Source: Streptomyces sp. TN58
Lineage (GTDB): Bacteria; Actinomycetota; Actinomycetes; Streptomycetales; Streptomycetaceae
NCBI RefSeq assembly: GCF_001941845.1
Contig: NZ_CP018870.1
Span: 5,432,001-5,496,000, forward strand
Reading direction: 5' to 3'
DNA length: 64,000 bases
The position numbers were made by a program, and so were the translations under genes. Shown piece after piece: positions 52,562 to 62,148 of the stretch. The notes beneath the pieces are model-generated. The model searched no databases. It was not told where the DNA came from and saw only the letters and a program-made list of their open reading frames with translations. The number at the start of each line of letters is the position of its first letter. Positions within the stretch are counted from its first letter, which is position 1.

Positions 52562-53830
52562 ATGACGAACAACAACGCATCCCGCCGCCCGTCCGACCGG
52601 TCGTCATCAACCAGCCCGGCCGCAACCGCCTACGAGCCGCAGATCACCCTGCGCAGCCCGGCCGAACTGGCCGACGCACTGCCCTACATGCTCGGCTTCC
52701 ACCCGTCCGACTCGCTCGTCATGGTCGCCGTGCACGGTGAGGGCGGGCGCTTCGGAGGCCGCCTGCGTGTGGGTATCCCCACCGCTCCCGCCGAATGGGA
52801 GGACACCGCCCGGCAGGTCGCCGACTGCCTCATCCGGGGCGGCGAACGGCGCGGCGCCAAGCCCGACGGCATCGTCGTCTACCTCTGCCAGGAGCCGCGC
52901 GGAGAGGAGGGCGGCCGGGGGGTGATGACCCGGCTGCGCCCGCTCGCCCAGCGGATCAGGCTGGCGTGCGGCGCGCTGGACGTGCCCGTGCTGGAAGCCC
53001 TGTGCCTGTCAGCCGGCCGCTTCTGGTCCTACGTCTGCCCCGACGAGCGGTGCTGCCCCGCCGAGGGCAGCCCGCTCGCCGCGGTCGGCACCTCGGTGAC
53101 GGCCGCGGCCGCCACCTTCGCCGGCCTCCAGGTCCGGGGCTCCCTCGACGAGATCGAAGGCAGGCTCGCACCGCTGCGCGGGCCCGTGGCCGAGGAGGCG
53201 GAGCGGGCCCTCGACCGGGCCGCCACCGCTCTGATGCCGAGGATCCTGCACGGCGCCACGCGGGAGGAGGTCGGCGCCGAGACCATCACGTTGGCACAGG
53301 CCCTGATGCGGCGCATGGCCCAAGCTCCGCCCGCCGAGAGCGGCCCCCAGGGCGACGACTGGGACGACGCACTGCTCGGCGACGACGAAGCCGCCTCACT
53401 GATCCTCGGCCTCCAGGACCGCGAAGTCCGGGACATCGCGGCCGAGTGGATGGAAGGGGAGGAGGCCGCCCCCGCCCTGCGCCTGTGGCGGGCCCTGGCC
53501 CGCCGCTGCGTCGGCGCCTACGGCGAGCACGCCGCGGCCCCCCTCACCCTGGCCGGCTGGGTCTCCTGGTCCACCGGTGACGAGCCGACCGCCCGGATCG
53601 CCCTCGGCCTCGCCCTGAGGGCCGACGCCGAATACCGCTTCGCCCAACTGCTCCACCACGCATGCAACGAGGGGATCGACCCCGAGGGGCTGCGGCAGTG
53701 CCTGAGGGAGGAGCGGCGCCGCCGCGAACCGAGGCGCAGCCGGTCCTCGGCCGCCACCCGGCCGCCCGGACGGCGGGCCCGGACCGCTCCGCGCCGAGGC
53801 CCCCGCCGCACCGCCGGGAGCGGGCAGTGA
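52562..53830 (+). CDS. DUF4192 domain protein
   Basis: A 422-aa protein of the actinobacterial DUF4192 family. It starts with the diagnostic PQITLRSPAELADALPYMLGFHPSDSLVMVAVHG. The middle part includes SAGRFWSYVCPDERCCPAEGSPL, with closely spaced cysteines typical of the family. The C-terminus is Arg-rich (RRRREPRRSRSS) and may bind nucleic acid. The family function is unknown. It is the first clearly core gene right of the island. Confidence 0.88.
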   Translation: MTNNNASRRPSDRSSSTSPAATAYEPQITLRSPAELADALPYMLGFHPSDSLVMVAVHGEGGRFGGRLRVGIPTAPAEWEDTARQVADCLIRGGERRGAKPDGIVVYLCQEPRGEEGGRGVMTRLRPLAQRIRLACGALDVPVLEALCLSAGRFWSYVCPDERCCPAEGSPLAAVGTSVTAAAATFAGLQVRGSLDEIEGRLAPLRGPVAEEAERALDRAATALMPRILHGATREEVGAETITLAQALMRRMAQAPPAESGPQGDDWDDALLGDDEAASLILGLQDREVRDIAAEWMEGEEAAPALRLWRALARRCVGAYGEHAAAPLTLAGWVSWSTGDEPTARIALGLALRADAEYRFAQLLHHACNEGIDPEGLRQCLREERRRREPRRSRSSAATRPPGRRARTAPRRGPRRTAGSGQ

Positions 53831-54039
53831 GCGCGCGCCGGCCGTCGTACGGCGGTCGCCCGCGGTCGCCCCGCGCCGGGTCGGAACCGCCCTCCCCGCG
53901 CGGGCTCCGTCCCCGGAGCACCCTGCCGGAGCCCGGGCCCGTGACCCGGGCGGGGGTGGGGGCGTTCAGCTGGGGGGTGGTGCCGCCCCGACCGCGCCGC
54001 CACCCGGCTGAACCCACCGGAGCGCAGACAAGGCGACGC

Positions 54040-56028
54040 ATGTCCCACCCCGCACCTCCCCGCCCGACCGCCGTACCCGTGGCCCGCAGGCCCGAACTGC
54101 CGCCCGTGCACGGCGCCGTCATCTGCGTCGCCGCGCCCTGCCTGGCCATCTCGCCCGAGCACGGCCAGCTCACCGGGCAGGGGATTGACGGCATCTACCG
54201 CTCCGGGCGCCGGCTGCTCTCGCGCTGTGTGCTGCGGATCGGCGGCCGGGACCCGGTCGCCGTCCAGGGCCGCAGCCTGGGCGCCGACCGGGCCGGCTTC
54301 ACCGCGACGGTGCGCACCGGAGCCGAGCCCGGCCCCGACCCGGACATCGGTGTGGAACGGATCCGCCACGCGGACGGCACCGAACGGATCACCCTGCGCA
54401 GCTTCACCGCCCGGCCGGTGCGGCTCAGTGTGGAACTGCTGCTCGGCACCGACCTGGCGGAACTGGCCTCGGTCGCCGCAGGCCGGGCCGGCCCGGAGCT
54501 GCCCGCCGCGGTGCACGCCGCCGGCCTGCGCTGGAGTACCGGCGAGGCGCAGGCCGTCACCACCGCCGAGCCGGCACCGGAGGACGCCGTGGCCTCCGCC
54601 GGGCTGCTGCGCTGGCAGCTCGAACTGGGCCCCGGCGAATCCCGCACCATCGCACTGCGCACCACCCAGGACCGGGTGGTGCGGGCCGCCGCCGGCCAGG
54701 TGGCGAACCCGCTGGCCGACGCCAGGGCGGAAGGGGACGATCCGAGGGCCGAGGCGTGGTTCCGCACCAGCGTCGAGGACCTGCGCGCGCTGCTCTCCCG
54801 GGATCCGCAGGAGCCCGGCGACGCCTTCGCGGCGGCCGGGGTGCCCTGGCGGCTGGGCCTGGCACCGGCCGAATCGCTCTGGGCCGCCCGCATGGCACTG
54901 CCGCTCGGGACCGGGCTCGCCGCCGCCACCCTGCGCATCCTCGCCCGGACGCAGACCGGCGGGAGCGGCAGCGGGGCGGGGAAGATCCCCGGCCCCCTGC
55001 GCGGTGCTGGCCTCCAGCTGCCGCCCGCGTGCACCGGCACCGAGGCGACCCTCGCCTTCCCCGCGCTGCTCGCCGAAGCCCGTCTGTGGGGCATGCCGCA
55101 GGACGAGGTCGCCCTGCTGCTCCCGGCCGCCGAACGGTGCCTTGCCTGGCTGCGCGGCGCCTTCGGCACGGACGGCTTCCTGGCCGATCCCGACCCCGGG
55201 CCGCGCCGCTGCGAGACCCAGGCCCATGCCCACCGGGCCGCCGTGCTGGGGGCCGACCTCCTCGCCGGCTGCGGACGGCCCGGCGCCGAGGAGTGGCGGG
55301 AGCGGGCGGCCGCACTGCGCGAACGGTTCCGGGACGCGTTCTGGATCGACGGCCCGGACGGCGGCCGGCCGGCCGCGGCCCTGCATCCCGACGGTCGGCC
55401 ACTGCCGCGGCTGACCGGGGCCGCCGCCCACCTGCTCGACGCCGGGCTGCTCAGCGGCGGCCGGCTAGCGCCCGGGCTCCTCGACGGGGTCCGCGCCGAG
55501 CAGGTGGCCCGGCTCCTCGGCACCCCCGCCATGGACTGCGGATGGGGGCTGCGGAGCATGGCCCTCAAGGAGCCCGGACACAATCCGTACGGCCACCGCT
55601 CCGGCGCGGTACGGGTGCACGAGAGCGCCGTGGCCGTGTCCGGCCTGGCCGCGGCGGGTTTCGAGAAGGAGGCCGCGGGCCTGCTCAGAGGCCTGATGGA
55701 CGCGGCGGAGGCCTTCGGGTACCGGCTGCCCGAGATGTTCGCGGCGCAGCAGCGGACCGCCGGCAGCGTTCCCGTCCCGCACCCTGCCGCCTGCCGCCCC
55801 GCAGCCGTGGCCGCGGCCGCGGGGGTGCATGTACTGACCGCCCTCGCCGGCATCCGCCCCGACGCCCCCGCGGGCACCGTCGCCCTCGCACCCCTGCCCG
55901 GCGCCCCCCTCGGCGCGATCCGCCTCGCGGGCCTGCGGGTGGCGGGAGAGGCGTTCGCCGTCCGGGTCAGCCGGCTCGGCCTCGCCATGGTGGAGGAGGC
56001 CGCGGATGCGCTCCAACTGGGTGTCTAG
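54040..56028 (+). CDS. Glycogen-debranching-like protein (amylo-alpha-1,6-glucosidase-related)
   Basis: A 662-aa protein with the N-terminal beta domain of debranching enzymes (residues about 25-220) and an (alpha/alpha)6 barrel. The LGLAPAESLWAARMALPLG segment and the MDCGWGLRSMALKEPGHNPYGHRSGAVRVHES motif match GH133/AGL-like proteins. Two positions look altered: the usual RDSLW is AESLW, and the GKIxHExR segment is GKIPGPLR here. If those positions are catalytic, this member may be inactive on glycogen and act in another way. In streptomycetes it lies near whiH, so a sporulation-linked role is possible. Confidence 0.78.
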   Translation: MSHPAPPRPTAVPVARRPELPPVHGAVICVAAPCLAISPEHGQLTGQGIDGIYRSGRRLLSRCVLRIGGRDPVAVQGRSLGADRAGFTATVRTGAEPGPDPDIGVERIRHADGTERITLRSFTARPVRLSVELLLGTDLAELASVAAGRAGPELPAAVHAAGLRWSTGEAQAVTTAEPAPEDAVASAGLLRWQLELGPGESRTIALRTTQDRVVRAAAGQVANPLADARAEGDDPRAEAWFRTSVEDLRALLSRDPQEPGDAFAAAGVPWRLGLAPAESLWAARMALPLGTGLAAATLRILARTQTGGSGSGAGKIPGPLRGAGLQLPPACTGTEATLAFPALLAEARLWGMPQDEVALLLPAAERCLAWLRGAFGTDGFLADPDPGPRRCETQAHAHRAAVLGADLLAGCGRPGAEEWRERAAALRERFRDAFWIDGPDGGRPAAALHPDGRPLPRLTGAAAHLLDAGLLSGGRLAPGLLDGVRAEQVARLLGTPAMDCGWGLRSMALKEPGHNPYGHRSGAVRVHESAVAVSGLAAAGFEKEAAGLLRGLMDAAEAFGYRLPEMFAAQQRTAGSVPVPHPAACRPAAVAAAAGVHVLTALAGIRPDAPAGTVALAPLPGAPLGAIRLAGLRVAGEAFAVRVSRLGLAMVEEAADALQLGV

Positions 56029-56055
56029 GCTGTGGCCGCAAAGATTTGCCGGAGT

Positions 56056-56153
56056 CGCGGCGTGCGGTGCGGTGCATCGCACGGCGGAGGGCCACGGCTC
56101 GTACTGGACGTACCTGCGGGGTCCGACAACGCGGCGAGGTGCCGTACCGGGCG
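56056..56153 (-). repeat. Degraded copy of the 38645 MITE-like element
   Basis: Ungapped comparison with the reverse complement of the element at 38645-38819 gives 67 matches in 98 positions. This includes a 23-base perfect block, and the differences are concentrated in the central hairpin. The terminal repeats are not recognisable. It lies in the 254-bp gap before the NUDIX gene. Confidence 0.7.
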
Positions 56154-56254
56154 ACGTGACCCGGTGAACCGGCGCCGGCGGCGGCCGTCGTGCCCGCCGG
56201 GCACACCCGCCGGCCCGCGGGCTGTCGTCTTCAAGGTCACCAAAGCGCTGTTTA

Positions 56255-56276
56255 TCGTCAGGCAGACGACTATGAT
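56255..56276 (+). promoter_or_regulatory. Inverted repeat TCGTC-N5-GACGA overlapping a leaderless promoter
   Basis: TCGTC (56255-56259) and GACGA (56265-56269) flank AGGCA. TATGAT (56271-56276) follows and ends 6 bp before ATG 56283. The dyad is where a repressor would block the promoter. GTC-N5-GAC cores are typical of some NrtR operators. Confidence 0.5.
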
Positions 56277-56282
56277 CGCGGC

Positions 56283-57029
56283 ATGTCGCCCTACGACCCG
56301 TCGGCCTATCCGCCCTTCGCAGTCACCGTCGACCTGGTCGTGCTCACCGTGCGGCGCCACGCGCTCTGCGCGCTGGTGGTCCGGCGGGGTGAGCAGCCGT
56401 TCCAGGGGCGCTGGGCGCTGCCCGGCGGATTCGTCCGCGGGGACGAGGACCTCGCGGCGGCCGCCGCCCGGGAGCTCTCCGAGGAAACCGGTCTGTGCGC
56501 CCACGATCCCGCCATGCCCGGCGCGGGCAACGGGGCACACCTCGAACAGCTGGCCACCTACGGTGATCCGAAGCGCGATCCGCGTATGCGGGTCGTCAGC
56601 GTGGCGCATCTGGTGCTGGCTCCGGACCTCCCCGCCCCCCGGGCCGGCGGCGACGCCAACAGCGCCCGCTGGGCCCCCGTCGACGAACTGCTGGCCGTCG
56701 GCGACGAGAGCACCGCGGGGCTCGCCTTCGACCACGCCCGGATCCTGGCCGACGGCGTCGAGCGGGCCCGCTCGAAGATCGAGTACTCCTCGCTGGCCAC
56801 CGCCTTCTGCCCGCCCGAGTTCACCGTCGGCGAGCTGCGCCGCGTGTACGAGGCCGTGTGGGGCGTGGCCCTGGACCCGCGGAACTTCCACCGCAAGGTC
56901 ACCGGCACCCCCGGCTTCCTGGTGCCCGCCGGAGGGACGACGACCCGTCAGGGCGGCCGTCCGGCCCAGCTGTTCCGCGCCGGCGGGGCGACCCTGCTCA
57001 ATCCGCCGATGCTGCGCCCGGAGGTCTGA
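56283..57029 (+). CDS. NUDIX-winged helix regulator (NrtR-like)
   Basis: A 248-aa protein. Residues about 10-140 carry a NUDIX box (GGFVRGDEDLAAAAARELSEETG), and residues about 165-245 carry a C-terminal winged helix (FTVGELRRVYEAVWGVALDPRNFHRKV) diagnostic of the NrtR/ADP-ribose-sensing family. NrtR regulators bind ADP-ribose or related nucleotides and control NAD or sugar genes. The start at 56283 fits a leaderless transcript. The dyad overlapping the promoter suggests autoregulation. No NAD gene lies next to it, so the effector and target are open. Confidence 0.85.
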   Translation: MSPYDPSAYPPFAVTVDLVVLTVRRHALCALVVRRGEQPFQGRWALPGGFVRGDEDLAAAAARELSEETGLCAHDPAMPGAGNGAHLEQLATYGDPKRDPRMRVVSVAHLVLAPDLPAPRAGGDANSARWAPVDELLAVGDESTAGLAFDHARILADGVERARSKIEYSSLATAFCPPEFTVGELRRVYEAVWGVALDPRNFHRKVTGTPGFLVPAGGTTTRQGGRPAQLFRAGGATLLNPPMLRPEV

Positions 57030-57207
57030 CGACCCGTCGGCGGCATGCGGGCGCCCGCGCCCGCATTCGGTCCGCCGGTCGGGGTGAACCCGGCGCAACG
57101 ATCGGCGCTCCATCGGATCGGTTGCGCCGAAAATCGGACATATCGCGTTATCTTGCTTGCGGTACTCACCCTGCCGCAGAGCGGTCTCACCCCCCGCGAG
57201 AGAAGCG

Positions 57208-58989
57208 ATGCTCCAGGCCATCGGACTCACCAGCAAACCACGCACCGACGCCCCGCCCGTCGTGGACGACCTCACCTTCGAGGCCCGCCCTGGGCATGTG
57301 ACCGCCCTGCTCGGCGAGCCGGGATCGGGCAAGACGACCGCCCTGCGGCTCATGCTCGAACTCGAACCGGGCCGCGGCGTCACCTACTTCCGCGGCCGTC
57401 CGCTGCACCGGATCCCGCATCCCGGCCGCGAGGTCGGAGTGGTGCTCGCGGACGTCCCCGGCAACCCGGCGCGGACCGTACGCAACCAGCTGCGGATGCT
57501 GTGCGCCGCCGCCGGGGTGCCCGCCTCCCGGGCCGACACCATGCTGGAGGTCGTCGGTATCGCCGGCCTGCGCGACCAGCGCCTCGGCTCGCTGTCGCTC
57601 GGCATGGAGCGCAGGGTCGCCCTGGCCTCGGCGCTGCTCGGCGATCCCTGCACCCTGCTCCTCGACGAGCCGGCCGCCGGGCTCTCCCCGCGCGAACGCG
57701 GCTGGCTGTACGGACTGCTGCGCGGCCACGCCTCCCTCGGCGGAGCGGTGCTCTTCACCACCGCCGACGCCAAGGAGGCGGCCCGGAGCGCCGACCGGGT
57801 CGTCAGCATCGAGGCGGGCCGCCTCGTCGCCGACCAGGAGGCCGCGGAGTTCGCGCGGACCCGGCTCAGGCCGCGGGTCGCCGTGCGCACCCCGCACGCC
57901 GCCCGGCTGGCCGACGTACTGGGCCGGGAGGCCCGTGCGGCCCGGCGGGCGGTGGAGATCGTCGAGGAGAGCGGCAGCCGCCTGTCGGTGTACGGCAGCA
58001 ACTGCGCCGAGGTCGGCGAGGCGGCGTTCCGCCACGGCGTACTGGTCCACCAGCTCGCCGACGAGACCGGTGACGCCGGGGCGCCCGCGGCCCCGGTCCC
58101 GCACGCCCGGGCCGCCGCGACGGCTGCCCCCGCCGCGGCCGTACCGGATTCCTCCGGGGAATCCGGCGGTTCCCGCGACGCCCGCTCGCGGCGGCCGGCC
58201 TCGGCCGTGCGGCGCGTCGGAGGCCCGCTGCGGCCGCTGCGCTACGAGCTGCTGCGCGTCTTCGGCACCGCCACCCCCCTCCTGACGGCCGGCCTCGTCG
58301 TGGTGGTCTCCGTCCTCACCTCCCTCGTGCTGGCCCGGGCCGGGCAGACCCCGCAGAACCGGCTGCTCGCCGCCTGGCCCGAGGTGCTGCCGCTGCCGCC
58401 CGCCGCCCTGGGCGCCGGACTGCTCGGCGCACTGGCCTTCGGTGAGGAGTACCGCTATCCCGCCCTCGCCGCCGACCGCGGCACCGTGCCGCGCCGGCTG
58501 GGGCTGCTCACCGCGAAGCTCGGCGTCTGCGCCGTTCTCGCCCTGCTGCTGGGTGGCCTGGCGGTGACGGCCGACGCCGCCGCGCTGGCGCTCGTCTTCG
58601 ACAGCGGCCCCCTGCGCACCCCGGCACAGTGGCTGTCCCCGGCCGCGAGCTGGGCCGGCCTGCTGATCGGCTGCGCCTGGGCCGGGGTACTGGCCTCCGG
58701 CGTCTTCCGGTCCGCCACCGCCGGACTGGCGGCGGTGCTCGCCGTGCCCGTGGGAGTGGTTCCGCTGGTACGCAAGGCGCTGGAGGGCTCGTCCGCGTAC
58801 CCGATGAACGGACTGGGGCCCCGGCTGCGCGGCCTGTCCTGGGTGCAGTGGCCGCCGGAGGCGGACCGGCTGCTCGTGGGGGCCCTACGGGTGATGGCCC
58901 AACCCGTCGCGACCGCCCTGGTGTTGTCGCTGATGGTCCTGTTGTGCGCCTATGGGTTCACCGGACTGCGCAGCAGGGTCCGTTGGTGA
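57208..58989 (+). CDS. ABC transporter ATPase-permease fusion
   Basis: A 593-aa fusion. Residues 1-230 form an ABC ATPase with Walker A GEPGSGKTT, signature LSLGMERRVALA and Walker B LLLDEPAAGL. A Pro/Ala linker (residues about 290-345) leads to a membrane domain with about six hydrophobic segments (residues 370-585). It is an exporter-like half-transporter of unknown substrate. The signature LSLGM differs from the usual LSGGQ. It is conserved next to whiH in streptomycetes, as I recall, so I do not assign it to the PKS island. ATG 57208 has GAGAGAAG upstream. Confidence 0.8.
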   Translation: MLQAIGLTSKPRTDAPPVVDDLTFEARPGHVTALLGEPGSGKTTALRLMLELEPGRGVTYFRGRPLHRIPHPGREVGVVLADVPGNPARTVRNQLRMLCAAAGVPASRADTMLEVVGIAGLRDQRLGSLSLGMERRVALASALLGDPCTLLLDEPAAGLSPRERGWLYGLLRGHASLGGAVLFTTADAKEAARSADRVVSIEAGRLVADQEAAEFARTRLRPRVAVRTPHAARLADVLGREARAARRAVEIVEESGSRLSVYGSNCAEVGEAAFRHGVLVHQLADETGDAGAPAAPVPHARAAATAAPAAAVPDSSGESGGSRDARSRRPASAVRRVGGPLRPLRYELLRVFGTATPLLTAGLVVVVSVLTSLVLARAGQTPQNRLLAAWPEVLPLPPAALGAGLLGALAFGEEYRYPALAADRGTVPRRLGLLTAKLGVCAVLALLLGGLAVTADAAALALVFDSGPLRTPAQWLSPAASWAGLLIGCAWAGVLASGVFRSATAGLAAVLAVPVGVVPLVRKALEGSSAYPMNGLGPRLRGLSWVQWPPEADRLLVGALRVMAQPVATALVLSLMVLLCAYGFTGLRSRVRW

Positions 58990-59080
58990 TCGTTCCGTGG
59001 CCGGAGCGGTCACGGACGGGACCGTTGCAGTCCATGTCGCGTCAAGCGGACCACAACCCCCACCAATTGGCCCGGTTCTT

Positions 59081-59088
59081 TACGATAA
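59081..59088 (+). promoter_or_regulatory. Weak sigma-WhiG-type -10 candidate
   Basis: TACGATAA matches 6 of 8 bases of the sigma-WhiG -10 GCCGATAA, about 93 bp upstream of whiH. A TAAA -35 is not found at the right distance, so this is tentative. Confidence 0.3.
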
Positions 59089-59180
59089 GTCGTCAATTGC
59101 GTAGGTGGCACCGATCACCCTTTCGTGTGCTTTTCACCAAAGACCTCAAGGGTCATGGAGGCACGACCGACAAAGGATTC

Positions 59181-60068
59181 GTGAGTACCCTTGCGCACAC
59201 CATGATGACCGCCGCCCGCCATGCCGACTCCGGCCTCGCCGGCGCGGGCGAACTCGACCGCTACCCCTACGCGGAGGCCCCCGGGTCCGACCGCGTCGGA
59301 GCACCCCACTGGGACGGCGCCGACGTCGAGTTGAGCCGCGTGGGCCGCCGCGCCGCAGGCAGCCGCGGCCGCGGACTGCACGGCCAACTCGTCCAGCAGC
59401 TCGGCCAGATGATCGTCTCCGGCGACCTCGGCGCGGACCGCCCGCTGGTCCCCGAGGAGATCGGCCAGCGGTTCGAGGTCTCCCGCACGGTCGTCCGCGA
59501 ATCGCTGCGGGTCCTGGAGGCCAAGGGCCTCGTCAGCGCCCGCCCCAACGTCGGCACCCGGGTCCGCCCCGTCGCCGACTGGAACCTCCTCGACCCCGAC
59601 ATCATCGAGTGGCGCGCCTTCGGGCCCCAGCGCGACGACCAGCGCCGCGAGCTCGGCGAGCTCCGCTGGACGATCGAGCCGCTCGCCGCCCGCCTCGCCG
59701 CCGGCCACGGCCGGCCGGACATCCAGCAGCGCCTCGCCGACATGGTCGAGATCATGGGCCACGCCCTCGGCCAGGGTGACTCGATCACCTTCGCCCGCGC
59801 CGACAACGAGTTCCACGCGCTCCTCATCCAGGTCGCCGGCAACCGCATGCTGGAGCACCTCTCCGGCATCGTCTCCGCCGCCCTCCAGGTCTCCGGCAGC
59901 CCGATGACCTCCTGCGACCGCCCGAGCGAGACCTGCGTCGCACACCACGCACGGATGGTCGAGGCCCTCGCCGCGGGCGACGCGGCGGGTGCCGAGAGCG
60001 CGATGCGCCAGCTCCTGACGGTTCATCCGGAGGTCGAGCGCGTGGTTCCCGCCCCGCGCGAGCACTGA
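59181..60068 (+). CDS. whiH: GntR/FadR-family sporulation regulator WhiH
   Basis: A 295-aa GntR-family protein. The winged helix is at residues about 75-140 (LHGQLVQQLGQMIVSGDLGADRPLVPEEIGQRFEVSRTVVRESLRVLEAKGLV). An FCD effector domain follows, with metal/ligand residues in DNEFHALL and HHARMVEAL. The length, the family and the position directly before hrdB match WhiH, needed for sporulation septation. GTG 59181 was chosen because it restores that length, and an AAAGGA is nearby. Its own binding sites are not identified. The name rests on synteny and family. Confidence 0.85.
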   Translation: MSTLAHTMMTAARHADSGLAGAGELDRYPYAEAPGSDRVGAPHWDGADVELSRVGRRAAGSRGRGLHGQLVQQLGQMIVSGDLGADRPLVPEEIGQRFEVSRTVVRESLRVLEAKGLVSARPNVGTRVRPVADWNLLDPDIIEWRAFGPQRDDQRRELGELRWTIEPLAARLAAGHGRPDIQQRLADMVEIMGHALGQGDSITFARADNEFHALLIQVAGNRMLEHLSGIVSAALQVSGSPMTSCDRPSETCVAHHARMVEALAAGDAAGAESAMRQLLTVHPEVERVVPAPREH

Positions 60069-60440
60069 GGGGCGGGTACGTGGGGGCGGACGACAGGTCG
60101 CCGGGCCCCGGTGCCCGGGCCCGGCGACACCGGCGTGCGGAGCCGTACGGGGCCGCCGCTTCTCCTCCCCGCAGCCGAGGGGTGTGACCGTATGACCGGC
60201 AGCCGCGTACCCGGGGTGTGACTCGGGCCACGAAGATTGGGCGTAACGCTCCGCGAGGACGCGCGATGACTTAAGAGGTGATGGCCGACGGAGGGAAGAC
60301 AGCAGCCCTTGGGGGTGCTGTGCAGCTCCCCGGCCCCTGCCCGCGCCGCCGGCCCATCCCCGGTCGGTGGTCGTCGGCTCCGGTCCAGCACCACCAGGCC
60401 CGGGGTCGGAAGCCGTTCCCATCGTTCCGAGAGGTTGTTC
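60069..60440 (+). other. 372-bp hrdB promoter region
   Basis: No gene is supported. It should hold the hrdB promoters. I found only weak matches (TGTGAC...CGTAAC near 60214) and no clean SigR site. The GAGAGG at 60430-60435 is the hrdB ribosome site. Confidence 0.5.
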
Positions 60441-62015
60441 GTGTCGGCCAGCACATCCCGTACGCTCCCGCCGGAGATCGCCGATTCCGAGTCTGTGATG
60501 GCGCTCATCGAGCGGGGCAAGGCCGAGGGGCAGATCGCCGGCGATGACGTGCGTCGGGCCTTCGAGGCTGACCAGATTCCTGCGACCCAGTGGAAGAATG
60601 TCCTGCGCAGCCTCAACCAGATCCTTGAGGAAGAGGGTGTGACGCTGATGGTCAGTGCCGCGGAGTCGCCCAAGCGCACCACCCGCAAGAGCGTCGCAGC
60701 GAAGAGCCCGGCCAAGCGGACGGCCACCGAGCCCGTCAGGAAGACGGCGGCCAGGGCGACGGCGGCGCAGCCCGCCGCGGCCGAAGCCGAGGCCGCGGAC
60801 CCGCAGGCCCCGGACGCCCCCGTCGAGGAGGCCGCCGCGGCGCCCGCGGCCAAGAAGACCGCCGCGAAGAAGACGGCCGCGAAGAAGGCCGCGCCCGCCA
60901 AGAAGGCGGCTGCCAAGAAGACCGCCGCGAAGAAGACCGCCGCCAAGAAGGACGCCGACGAGGCCGGCGAGGACGAGAACCCGGAAGAGGGTCCCGACGC
61001 GGTCAAGGCCGAGGGCGAGGAAGAGGACGAGGGCGGGGAGAACAAGGGCTTCGTCATCTCCGACGACGAGGACGACGCCCCGGCCCAGCAGGTCGTGGTG
61101 GCCGGTGCCACGGCCGACCCGGTCAAGGACTACCTCAAGCAGATCGGCAAGGTCCCGCTCCTCAACGCCGAGCAGGAGGTCGAGCTCGCCAAGCGCATCG
61201 AGGCCGGCCTGTTCGCCGAGGACAAGCTGGCGAACTCCGACAAGCTGGCGCCCAAGCTCAAGCGCGAGCTGGAGATCATCGCCGAGGACGGCCGCCGCGC
61301 GAAGAACCACCTGCTGGAGGCCAACCTCCGCCTCGTGGTCTCCCTCGCCAAGCGCTACACCGGCCGCGGCATGCTCTTCCTGGACCTGATCCAGGAGGGC
61401 AACCTGGGCCTCATCCGCGCGGTGGAGAAGTTCGACTACACCAAGGGCTACAAGTTCTCGACCTATGCGACGTGGTGGATCCGCCAGGCGATCACCCGCG
61501 CCATGGCCGACCAGGCCCGCACCATCCGCATCCCCGTGCACATGGTCGAGGTCATCAACAAGCTCGCCCGTGTGCAGCGCCAGATGCTCCAGGACCTGGG
61601 CCGCGAGCCCACCCCGGAGGAGCTGGCCAAAGAACTCGACATGACCCCCGAGAAGGTCATCGAGGTCCAGAAGTACGGCCGCGAGCCGATCTCCCTGCAC
61701 ACCCCGCTGGGCGAGGACGGCGACAGCGAGTTCGGCGACCTCATCGAGGACTCCGAGGCCGTGGTCCCGGCCGACGCGGTGAGCTTCACGCTCCTGCAGG
61801 AGCAGCTGCACTCGGTACTGGACACGCTGAGCGAGCGCGAGGCCGGCGTGGTGTCGATGCGCTTCGGCCTCACCGACGGGCAGCCCAAGACCCTCGACGA
61901 GATCGGCAAGGTCTACGGGGTCACCCGTGAGCGGATCCGCCAGATCGAGTCGAAGACCATGTCGAAGCTGCGCCACCCGTCCCGGTCCCAGGTGCTGCGC
62001 GACTACCTGGACTGA
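60441..62015 (+). CDS. hrdB: Principal RNA polymerase sigma factor HrdB
   Basis: A 524-aa group 1 sigma-70. Region 1.1 is followed by a long Lys/Ala/Pro-rich and acidic linker (AAKKTAAKK repeats, residues about 130-210), typical of actinobacterial HrdB. Regions 1.2-2 ([42 protein letters not shown]), 3 ([14 protein letters not shown]) and 4 ([12 protein letters not shown] ... [19 protein letters not shown]) are complete. It directs housekeeping transcription. GTG 60441 follows GAGAGG. The frame continues upstream to 60309 but without support. Confidence 0.97.
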   Translation: MSASTSRTLPPEIADSESVMALIERGKAEGQIAGDDVRRAFEADQIPATQWKNVLRSLNQILEEEGVTLMVSAAESPKRTTRKSVAAKSPAKRTATEPVRKTAARATAAQPAAAEAEAADPQAPDAPVEEAAAAPAAKKTAAKKTAAKKAAPAKKAAAKKTAAKKTAAKKDADEAGEDENPEEGPDAVKAEGEEEDEGGENKGFVISDDEDDAPAQQVVVAGATADPVKDYLKQIGKVPLLNAEQEVELAKRIEAGLFAEDKLANSDKLAPKLKRELEIIAEDGRRAKNHLLEANLRLVVSLAKRYTGRGMLFLDLIQEGNLGLIRAVEKFDYTKGYKFSTYATWWIRQAITRAMADQARTIRIPVHMVEVINKLARVQRQMLQDLGREPTPEELAKELDMTPEKVIEVQKYGREPISLHTPLGEDGDSEFGDLIEDSEAVVPADAVSFTLLQEQLHSVLDTLSEREAGVVSMRFGLTDGQPKTLDEIGKVYGVTRERIRQIESKTMSKLRHPSRSQVLRDYLD

Positions 62016-62148
62016 GCCGGCGGGCGGCCCCGGCGCCGGCAGCCCCGGCTGCGGCGCCGCAGGTCGTGGGGGTGGCCGCGCGGGTGCGCTCGGCCACCGG
62101 GCATCCCACTCTGGGTTGAGTCATGCACACTCGGAGTCAGGAGGCCCC

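Noticed and set aside
57208..58989. ABC fusion as exporter of the PKS product
   Set aside because: It lies in the core block beside whiH and far from the cluster, with no SARP-type repeats upstream.
59041..59180. Firm sigma-WhiG promoter for whiH
   Set aside because: A -10-like TACGATAA exists, but no TAAA at the proper distance. I kept it only as a weak feature.
60280..60320. SigR-type promoter GGGAAGAC ... upstream of hrdB
   Set aside because: GGAAG followed 18 bp later by GCT only partly matches GGAAT-N18-GTT, so I do not report it as a feature.
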